Shown in pieces: positions 15,391 through 21,833 of a stretch of DNA of 64,000 nucleotides. This DNA is from CAVVAY01 sp963746465 (lineage in GTDB: Bacteria > Actinomycetota > Actinomycetes > JACCUZ01). The notes below the pieces were generated by a model. It did not search any database, was not told where the DNA came from, and saw only the letters and a list, made by a program, of their open reading frames with translations. Position numbers and translations under genes: made by a program. The stretch spans positions 434,001 through 498,000 of the forward strand of contig CAVVAY010000005.1 in the NCBI GenBank assembly GCA_963746465.1, in the 5' to 3' direction. Numbering within the stretch: position 1 is the stretch's first letter; every line of letters begins with the position of its first letter.

Positions 15391-17106
15391 ATGACTCAGC
15401 ACGAACGCAACCCCCAGCAGCCGTCCGGCATGCCGATCCACCGTTACCCGGCGTACACCCCCGTCGGGCTCGACGACCGCGGCTGGCCAGGCCGGGTCGC
15501 GACCGAGGCCCCGCGCTGGTGCGCGGTCGACCTGCGTGACGGCAACCAGGCCCTGATCGACCCGATGAGCCCGGCCCGCAAGAAGCGGATGTTCGAGCTG
15601 CTCGTCCGGATGGGCTACAAGGAGATCGAGGTCGGCTTCCCGTCGGCGAGCCAGACCGACTTCGATTTCGTCCGCCAGCTCATCGAGGAGGACCTGGTCC
15701 CGGACGACGTCGTGATCCAGGTGCTGACCCAGGCCCGCGATGCGCTGATCGAGCGCACCTTCGAGTCGATCCAGGGCGCCAAGCAGGCGATCGTGCACCT
15801 CTACAACTCGACGTCGACGCTGCAGCGTCGGGTGGTCTTCGGCCTCCCCAAGGAGGGCATCGTCGACATCGCGGTGCAGGGCGCCCGGCTGTGCCAGAAG
15901 CTCACCGAGACGGTGCCGGACACGGAGGTGTTCTTCGAGTACTCACCGGAGTCCTACACCGGCACCGAGCTGGAGTTCGCGGTCGAGGTCTGCAACGCGG
16001 TCAACGACGTGTGGCAGCCGACGCCGGGCCGGAAGACGATCGTCAACCTGCCGGCCACCGTGGAGATGGCGACGCCGAACATCTACGCCGACTCGATCGA
16101 GTGGATGCACCGCAACCTCGCGCACCGCGACTCCGTCGTGCTGTCGCTGCACCCGCACAACGACCGGGGCACCGCGGTGGCCGCCGCGGAGCTCGGCTAC
16201 CTGGCCGGCGCCGACCGGATCGAGGGCTGCCTGTTCGGCAACGGCGAGCGCACCGGCAACGTCTGCCTGGTGACGCTGGGTCTCAACCTGTTCTCCCAGG
16301 GCGTCGACCCGCAGATCGACTTCAGCGACATCGACGAGATCCGCCGCACCGTCGAGTACTGCAACCAGCTGCCCGTGCACGAGCGGCACCCCTACGGCGG
16401 CGACCTGGTCTACACGGCGTTCTCCGGCTCGCACCAGGACGCCATCAAGAAGGGCCTGGACTGGATGGAGCGGGACGCCGCGACCGCCGGGGTGCCGGTC
16501 GACGAGTTCCGCTGGGCGGTCCCGTACCTGCCGATCGACCCCAAGGACGTCGGCCGGACGTACGAGGCTGTGATCAGGGTCAACTCGCAGTCCGGCAAGG
16601 GCGGCGTCGCCTACATCATGCGGACCGAGCACCACCTCGACCTGCCGCGCCGGCTCCAGATCGAGTTCAGCCAGGTGATCCAGGCCCGCACCGAGGTCGA
16701 CGGTGGGGAGGTCTCGCCGGCCCAGATGTGGGAGGCGTTCGAAGCCGAGTACCTCGCCCGGCGTACGCCGATCGCTCTGAACAGCCACCACACGTCCTCT
16801 GCCGCGGGGACCGACGACGAGCTCGAGGTGAACGTCTACCTGGAGGGCGAGAAGCGGACCCTGCGCGGCATCGGCAACGGTCCGATCGCGGCGTTCGTCC
16901 AGGCGCTCTCCACCATCGGGCACGACGTCCGGGTGCTCGACTACGCCGAGCACGCGCTCTCCTCCGGCGGCGACGCGCGGGCTGCGGCGTACGTCGAGTG
17001 CGCCATCGGCGAGCGGATCGTCTGGGGCGTCGGCGTCGACGCGAACATCGTCACTGCCTCGCTCAAGGCCGTCGTGTCGGCCGTGAACCGGGCGGCCGAC
17101 GGGTAG
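15391..17106 (+). CDS. leuA: 2-isopropylmalate synthase
   Basis: LeuA condenses acetyl-CoA with 2-oxoisovalerate, the first committed step of leucine biosynthesis. The 571-residue product is the long (yeast/actinobacterial) type. It has a catalytic TIM barrel with VDLRDGNQALIDPM near the N-terminus, the metal-binding SLHPHNDRGTAVAA, and GNGERTGN. A C-terminal LeuA dimer/allosteric domain (LRGIGNGPIAAFVQALSTIG) mediates leucine feedback. The ATG at 15391 follows the leader and attenuator. Expression is therefore probably controlled by leucyl-tRNA charging and activity by leucine itself. The other leu genes are not in the window. Confidence 0.96.
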   Translation: MTQHERNPQQPSGMPIHRYPAYTPVGLDDRGWPGRVATEAPRWCAVDLRDGNQALIDPMSPARKKRMFELLVRMGYKEIEVGFPSASQTDFDFVRQLIEEDLVPDDVVIQVLTQARDALIERTFESIQGAKQAIVHLYNSTSTLQRRVVFGLPKEGIVDIAVQGARLCQKLTETVPDTEVFFEYSPESYTGTELEFAVEVCNAVNDVWQPTPGRKTIVNLPATVEMATPNIYADSIEWMHRNLAHRDSVVLSLHPHNDRGTAVAAAELGYLAGADRIEGCLFGNGERTGNVCLVTLGLNLFSQGVDPQIDFSDIDEIRRTVEYCNQLPVHERHPYGGDLVYTAFSGSHQDAIKKGLDWMERDAATAGVPVDEFRWAVPYLPIDPKDVGRTYEAVIRVNSQSGKGGVAYIMRTEHHLDLPRRLQIEFSQVIQARTEVDGGEVSPAQMWEAFEAEYLARRTPIALNSHHTSSAAGTDDELEVNVYLEGEKRTLRGIGNGPIAAFVQALSTIGHDVRVLDYAEHALSSGGDARAAAYVECAIGERIVWGVGVDANIVTASLKAVVSAVNRAADG

Positions 17107-17122
17107 CCGGCTCGGCAAGGCT

Positions 17123-17329
17123 TCAGCTCGCCTCGGCCAGCTGTTCGGTGTGCTGGTGCGAGACGAGACGGCTGGACGCTGCTGCGGCACCGGTCAGGTA
17201 GACGCTGTCGGCGCCGCACGCGCACTCGAACTCCACCACGATGCCGTGGCGGGTGTTCGTCATCCCCGTGATCTGGCGGGTCGACAGCAGGACCTCGTGG
17301 TCGAGGACCGGGCAGAAGATGCTGAACAT
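17123..17329 (-). CDS. Small conserved protein with paired-Cys motifs (68 aa)
   Basis: The ATG at 17329 is preceded by a good AAGGAG with six bases of spacing, which decides this start. The 68-residue product begins MFSIFCPVLDHEVLLSTRQI and contains FECACGADSVYL. The Cys placement (CP near the start, CACG later) recalls small actinobacterial proteins that read as a half zinc ribbon. Here the first pair is reduced to a single Cys followed by Asp-His, so metal binding is uncertain. It converges with leuA. The 202-base gap to the HNH gene upstream shows no other feature. Function unknown. Confidence 0.65.
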   Translation of the reverse strand: MFSIFCPVLDHEVLLSTRQITGMTNTRHGIVVEFECACGADSVYLTGAAAASSRLVSHQHTEQLAEAS

Positions 17330-17531
17330 CGGAACTCCTTGATCCAAGGCGGTCGCCGGCTTGGCAGGCGCTGAATGGCGTTGCTCGAAGGTCGCAGGCA
17401 CGCCCGGTCGCCTCCATGGGGTGGGCACGCCAGTTGCCGCGTGGTCGCCTCCCGCGGCTCGGCGGACACCCGCCCGGACGACGAGAGGCAGCACCAGCCG
17501 AGCGCCGAGTCGCGGGCAGGTAACCGACGGG

Positions 17532-18815
17532 TCACCCGGGTGGTGGTCTGTTGTGACCCGGTCGGGGTGGTTCGGGTCCGAGTGTTCTTCCGGTTCGGGG
17601 GTGGCGCATGCGGTAGCGGCCGTCGGGGAGGCGCTCCAGGGTCCAGTGGCCTTCGTGGAGCTGCAGGTGGTGGGCTTCGCAGGGGAGTGCGCCGTTGGCG
17701 ATGGTGGTGCGGCCGCCTTGGTCGACGGGGGTGAGGTGGTGGGCGTCTGACCAGGCGGCGGGCCGGTCGCAGTACGGGGTGGCGCAGGTGTCGCCGTCGC
17801 GGGCGATCATCGCGAGTCGCTGTGAGTTGGTGAAGAACCGGCGCCCGGTGCCGGCTTCGACCACGGTGCCGTCGGGGTCGAGGTGGACGAAGGTGGCGGT
17901 GCTGTCGCAGCCCAGGCGTTGGGCGGTGGTAGCGGGAACGGGCCCGGCCCACGTGAGGGTGCCGCCGGGTGAGGTCTGCCCGGCGAGGCCGGCTTCGTCG
18001 ATCGTGACCACGAGCCGGGCCCGGGAGCGGCTGGTGCGCCGGGCGGTGGGCTCGGCGGTGTCCCGGTTGGGGGTGGTGGTGTCCAGCCAGTGCTGGGCGA
18101 GGCGGTGCAGCCCGTCGAGGCGGCGCCGGGCCGCGGTCCGCTGGTCGCCCTTGGTCAGCGGCGCGGCGGTGTCGATGGCGGCGATGATCGCGGCCCCGGT
18201 GGTCTCATCGGCGGTGCCGGTGACGGCGAACCCGCCGTCGAGCAGCGGGGAGAACGTGACCCCGGCCCGTTCGTAACGCCGCAGTGCCTTCTCGTCGGCG
18301 GTGTCGGGGTCGATGGCTTGGCCGAAGGCGCGCATCAGGTTCGCTGTCGCGCGGACGTCGCCCTCGGCGGCGTAGCCGACGGCTTCGGGTTCGATCAGGG
18401 CCACCGCGCCGGCGGGGGCGTCTTTGACGCCGTCGGCGATCACGGCGGCGTGACCGGCGGTGATCGCCCCGGCGGCCAGCGCGGCGGCGGTGTTCGGCAG
18501 GATCCCGGAGCGCAGGGTGCGGGCGGTGCGCACCGTGCGGGCGGCCTCCCCCGGGGTCTGGTGGGCGACCGCCCGCAACCAGGCGCCGGTGGAGAGGGCA
18601 CCGTCCAGGGCGTAGCTGCCGTCCGCGTCGACCTGCCCGACCAGGGCCAGGCTCAGCGCCTCGGCCTTGGCGGTCAGCACCCGCAGCTGGTCCAGCAGGG
18701 CTGTGGACTGGTCGTGGCCCAGGTGCTCGACACCCTGGTCCAGGGCCCGGGTCAGCGCGGTGTCGGCGGCGGCGACGTCCACCTCGGCTCCCACACTGCT
18801 CAGGGTCGAACACAT
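17532..18815 (-). CDS. DUF222/HNH endonuclease-domain protein (13E12 repeat-like)
   Basis: This 427-residue protein has a helical DUF222 region (residues 20 to about 290, with VADGVKDAPAG-like and FAVTGTADETTGAAI blocks). A C-terminal HNH domain follows (CATPYCDRPAAWSDAHHL, then NGALPCEAHHLQLHEGHW), with the Cys pairs and two HH motifs that bind metal and catalyse cleavage. The family is abundant and repeated in Actinomycetota, including the M. tuberculosis 13E12 proteins. The ATG at 18815 lies inside a perfect LexA box, six bases behind a -10 box. It should therefore be SOS-induced and leaderless. Its biological role is unknown. Confidence 0.92.
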   Translation of the reverse strand: MCSTLSSVGAEVDVAAADTALTRALDQGVEHLGHDQSTALLDQLRVLTAKAEALSLALVGQVDADGSYALDGALSTGAWLRAVAHQTPGEAARTVRTARTLRSGILPNTAAALAAGAITAGHAAVIADGVKDAPAGAVALIEPEAVGYAAEGDVRATANLMRAFGQAIDPDTADEKALRRYERAGVTFSPLLDGGFAVTGTADETTGAAIIAAIDTAAPLTKGDQRTAARRRLDGLHRLAQHWLDTTTPNRDTAEPTARRTSRSRARLVVTIDEAGLAGQTSPGGTLTWAGPVPATTAQRLGCDSTATFVHLDPDGTVVEAGTGRRFFTNSQRLAMIARDGDTCATPYCDRPAAWSDAHHLTPVDQGGRTTIANGALPCEAHHLQLHEGHWTLERLPDGRYRMRHPRTGRTLGPEPPRPGHNRPPPG

Positions 18816-18821
18816 GTTCGA
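18806..18821 (-). promoter_or_regulatory. LexA (SOS) box overlapping the start codon of the HNH gene
   Basis: TCGAAC (18806-18811), four bases, GTTCGA (18816-18821) exactly match the mycobacterial/actinobacterial SOS box TCGAAC-N4-GTTCGA. On the minus strand the ATG start of the HNH gene occupies three of the four spacer bases. LexA bound here would cover both the transcription start and the start codon. Confidence 0.9.
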
Positions 18822-18827
18822 ATCCTA
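18822..18827 (-). promoter_or_regulatory. -10 box of the LexA-controlled leaderless promoter
   Basis: On the minus strand TAGGAT (18827 to 18822) is followed by six bases (TCGAAC, half of the LexA box) and then the ATG at 18815. The spacing predicts transcription from the start codon itself. Confidence 0.65.
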
Positions 18828-18914
18828 TCCCAGATCAGCAGCCGTGGGAACCCGGAAACCGTTGTTGTGGAAGGGATTTCCGCCTGTGGACGCCGACGCC
18901 GGCCACTCAGCCGG

Positions 18915-19730
18915 TCAGTGCCGCTCGGCGGCCCACCCTGTGCCGACGCGGCGGAAGCCGACCCCTTCGTAGACGCGGGCCACTGCCGCTGACGACGCAG
19001 TCAGGAACACCGTGCGCAGGCCGAGGCTCCGCGCGTCCTCGACGAGGGCGGCCGTGACGGCGGCGCCGAGCCCCTGCCGGCGTGCCGACGGCAGGGTTGC
19101 CACGCCCATCACCTCGGTGACGTCGCCCACCGGCAGCGTCCGTCCGGTGGACAGCACCCCCTGCTCGGCGTGCTCGGCGACCGCGATGCGGACGGCACCC
19201 TCTCCCACGAGGTCGAGGACCCGTTGTTGAGCCGGCTTGACCGCCGCGTCTCGCTCGGCCGGGCCGGCCTCGCCGCGGGCGGTGCCTTCCGCGGTGAACC
19301 CCACCTGCGACACGGCGGTCGCCGCGGCCACCGCGTCGAAGTCCTCGGGACCGAGCAGCCGGACGCCCACGCCGTCCGCCGGCGCGGGTTTCCTGACGAC
19401 GAGGTCGCCGTCCAGCGCGAGCAGCGGCAGCTCCTCCAGCTCGAACGAGCCGGCCGCGCGGACGGCGTCGAGCAGTGTCGGCGTCGTCTCGTGCACCCAC
19501 TCGATCGTCTGGGGCAGGCCGCGCTCGGCAAGCCGGTCGGCGGCGGCGCCGACGTCGGCCGGGGTCACGGGGGAGGTGTCGCCGAGGCGGGGCCGCGCGT
19601 AGTAGACCCAGCCGCCTGGTTCGCCGAGGAAGAGGGTGAACGGTCCTCGCTCCTCGGTCTCGGCGAACCGGCGAGGGACGGCGTCGTAGTAAGCCTCGAG
19701 CCGGGCCAGGAGGTCGTCGGTCACGGGCAC
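18915..19730 (-). CDS. GNAT family N-acetyltransferase
   Basis: This 271-residue protein has a C-terminal GNAT fold. The acetyl-CoA-binding loop is VATLPSARRQGLGAAVTAAL (R/Q-x-x-G-x-G/A) and the fold ends in VFLTASSAAVARVYEGVGFR. The N-terminal half (LARLEAYYDAVPRRFAETEE, then VYYARPRLGDTSPVT) is of the type seen in two-domain GNATs with a degenerate first domain. The GTG at 19730 is used. A GTG two codons downstream (19724) sits six bases behind a CAGGAT and could be a leaderless start. It is single-gene on the minus strand. The acceptor substrate is unknown. Confidence 0.85.
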   Translation of the reverse strand: MPVTDDLLARLEAYYDAVPRRFAETEERGPFTLFLGEPGGWVYYARPRLGDTSPVTPADVGAAADRLAERGLPQTIEWVHETTPTLLDAVRAAGSFELEELPLLALDGDLVVRKPAPADGVGVRLLGPEDFDAVAAATAVSQVGFTAEGTARGEAGPAERDAAVKPAQQRVLDLVGEGAVRIAVAEHAEQGVLSTGRTLPVGDVTEVMGVATLPSARRQGLGAAVTAALVEDARSLGLRTVFLTASSAAVARVYEGVGFRRVGTGWAAERH

Positions 19731-19773
19731 ATCCTGGCGGTTCGGTGACCCGGTCGCTGCTCGGTTTCCGAGG

Positions 19774-21009
19774 TCAGCGCAGCAGCTCGCGCTGCACCGT
19801 GGTGCGCGCGACGGTGCTGCCGCGGAACCAGACCTGGCGCGGCGGGTCCTGCAGCCGCAGCACCTCCGGCCAGCTGTCGGCGGCGTACAGCTGGAGGTCG
19901 GCCCGGGCGCCTGGTTGAACGCCGTACGCCGGTCCGAGGCGCCAGGCCGAGGCCGGCACGGTCGTCACCGCCGCCAAGGCCTGCAGCTGTTCCTCAGCGG
20001 TAGTGAGGTGTGCCGCGTGCGCTGACACCAGCGCCACCTCGAGCAGGTCACCGCGGCCGAAAGGGTAGAAGCCGTCCTTCACGCAGTCCTGACCGAACGC
20101 CACGCCGACGCCGGCGGCGAGCAGCTCCCGGACCCGGGTCGTGCCCCGACGCACCAGGCCGAGGTCACCCCGGCCCTGCAGCACCAGGTTGGTGACCGGG
20201 TTGCTCACCACCGTGACCCCGTTGCGCGCGCAGCCCTCGACGACCCGCGCCGAGTACTCCTCGTCGGCGGCCGACAGGGCGCAGACATGGCCGACGGTGA
20301 CCCGCCCCTGCCAGCCGGTTCGCTCGGTCTCGTCGAGCACCATCGCCAGCGTCCGCACCGACCCGTCGTCGGTCTCGTCGACGTGCATGTCGACGTCGGC
20401 GTCGAACCGGCGGGCCAGCTCGAAGCAGAAGCGGACGTGCTCGCGCTGGTCGTCCTCGCCCTGCTCCCAGTGCGGCATCCCGCCGACGACGTCCGCGCCG
20501 GCCACCATGGCCGCCACCATCAGGTCGTCGGCCCCGGGGTCCCGCAGGATGCCTTCCTGCGGGAAGGCGATCGTGCGCACCTCGGCGATCCGTGCGCAGT
20601 CGCGTGCTGCGGCCAGCACACCCTCCAGCGGCACCAATCCACCGATCGTGTCGACGTCGACGTGTGACCGGAGCCGGGTCGTGCCGGTGAGCACCGAGCT
20701 CTCGATCACCGTGGTCGCCCGGCGCCGTACGTCGGCCACCGTGTAGGTCCTTTTCGCGGCGTGGATCGCGTCGATGGCGCCGCGAAGGGTGCCGTCGTGC
20801 TCGACCAGGTGGTCGCGGATCATCACCTTGTCCAGGTGCACGTGGGTGTCGATGTAGGCCGGCAGCAGCAGCCCGCCGGACCCTTGGACCCGGTCCGCGA
20901 CCTCGGCGGCGACACCCGGGCCGACACCGAGCACCCGCTCGTCCTCGAGCACGACGTCGACCCGGTCCCCGCCCAGAAGGGTCACGTCCACGATCGCCTG
21001 CCGCGTCAT
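19774..21009 (-). CDS. Amidohydrolase, cytosine deaminase-like
   Basis: This 411-residue metal-dependent hydrolase of the amidohydrolase superfamily has the layout of bacterial cytosine deaminase (CodA). The metal-binding HxH is AYIDTHVHLDK near residue 57. Next come SHVDVDTIGG, DMHVDETDDGSV, the metal His in VGHVCALS, and the Asp in FGQDCVKDGFYPFGRGDLL. In CodA the last motif is usually HDD; here it reads QDC, so the substrate may differ from cytosine (for example another N-heterocycle or a carboxamide). The ATG at 21009 is chosen by homologous start position. It is divergent from recO with only 36 bases between start codons, so their promoters must overlap. Confidence 0.85.
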   Translation of the reverse strand: MTRQAIVDVTLLGGDRVDVVLEDERVLGVGPGVAAEVADRVQGSGGLLLPAYIDTHVHLDKVMIRDHLVEHDGTLRGAIDAIHAAKRTYTVADVRRRATTVIESSVLTGTTRLRSHVDVDTIGGLVPLEGVLAAARDCARIAEVRTIAFPQEGILRDPGADDLMVAAMVAGADVVGGMPHWEQGEDDQREHVRFCFELARRFDADVDMHVDETDDGSVRTLAMVLDETERTGWQGRVTVGHVCALSAADEEYSARVVEGCARNGVTVVSNPVTNLVLQGRGDLGLVRRGTTRVRELLAAGVGVAFGQDCVKDGFYPFGRGDLLEVALVSAHAAHLTTAEEQLQALAAVTTVPASAWRLGPAYGVQPGARADLQLYAADSWPEVLRLQDPPRQVWFRGSTVARTTVQRELLR

Positions 21010-21045
21010 GCCGCCATCAGACCATCGATCGACCACAATGGGGCG

Positions 21046-21777
21046 GTGAGCCTCTACCGGGACGAAGGTGTCGTCCTTCGTACCCAGAAGCTCGGCGAGG
21101 CCGACCGCATCATCACCCTGCTGACCCGCTCGCACGGCCGGGTCCGCGCGGTGGGCAAGGGGGTCCGGCGCACCCGCTCGAAGTTCGGGTCCCGGCTCGA
21201 GCCGTTCACCCACGTCGACCTGCAGGTCTACGAAGGGCGCTCGCTGGACGTGGTGCAGCAGGCCGAGACGATCGCGTCGTACGGCGACCACATCGCCGAC
21301 GACTACCCGCGCTACACCACCGGGACGGTGATGCTCGAGACCGCTGAGCGGCTCACCGCTGAGGAGAAGGAGCCGGCCACGCAGCAGTTCCTGCTGCTGG
21401 TCGGCGGGCTGCGTACCCTCGCCGACGCGTCGCACGCACCCGGGCTGGTGCTGGACGCGTTCCTGCTCCGCTCGCTCGCGGTCGCGGGCTACGGCGCGTC
21501 CTTCGACGACTGCGCGCGGTGCGCGCGCCCGGGACCGCACCCGTTCTTCAACGTGTCGGCGGGTGGCGCGGTGTGTGGCTCCTGCCGGGTCTCCGGCTCG
21601 GTGTCACCAGCCCGCGGCACGCTGGATCTCCTCGCGGCGCTGCTCACCGGCGACTGGACCGCCGCGGACGCCAGCGACCCGCGGCACCGCCGCGAGGGCA
21701 GTGGCCTGGTCGCCGCCTACCTGCAGTGGCACCTGGAGCGCGGCCTGCGCTCGCTGCCGATGGTCGAGCGCTCCTAG
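21046..21777 (+). CDS. recO: DNA repair protein RecO
   Basis: RecO anneals single strands and loads RecA with RecF and RecR. The 243-residue product has the N-terminal OB fold (SLYRDEGVVLRTQKLGEADR, then TLLTRSHGRVRAVGKGVRR). A helical part and a zinc-binding site with CARCARPG and CGSC in the C-terminal half follow. GTG 21046 is the conserved start, and the preceding ACAAT with about six bases of spacing suggests a leaderless promoter. In many Actinomycetota uppS follows recO directly; here four genes are interposed. Confidence 0.95.
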   Translation: MSLYRDEGVVLRTQKLGEADRIITLLTRSHGRVRAVGKGVRRTRSKFGSRLEPFTHVDLQVYEGRSLDVVQQAETIASYGDHIADDYPRYTTGTVMLETAERLTAEEKEPATQQFLLLVGGLRTLADASHAPGLVLDAFLLRSLAVAGYGASFDDCARCARPGPHPFFNVSAGGAVCGSCRVSGSVSPARGTLDLLAALLTGDWTAADASDPRHRREGSGLVAAYLQWHLERGLRSLPMVERS

Positions 21778-21833
21778 CGTGACCTGGCCGCCCCGGGGTC
21801 GTTGAGCCCCGTGTCGCCTACCGAGGAGTAGCC

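Noticed and set aside
17330..17531. A hidden gene between the small Cys protein and the HNH gene
   Set aside because: Frames there are short and Arg/Pro-rich with no start supported by a ribosome-binding site or -10 box.
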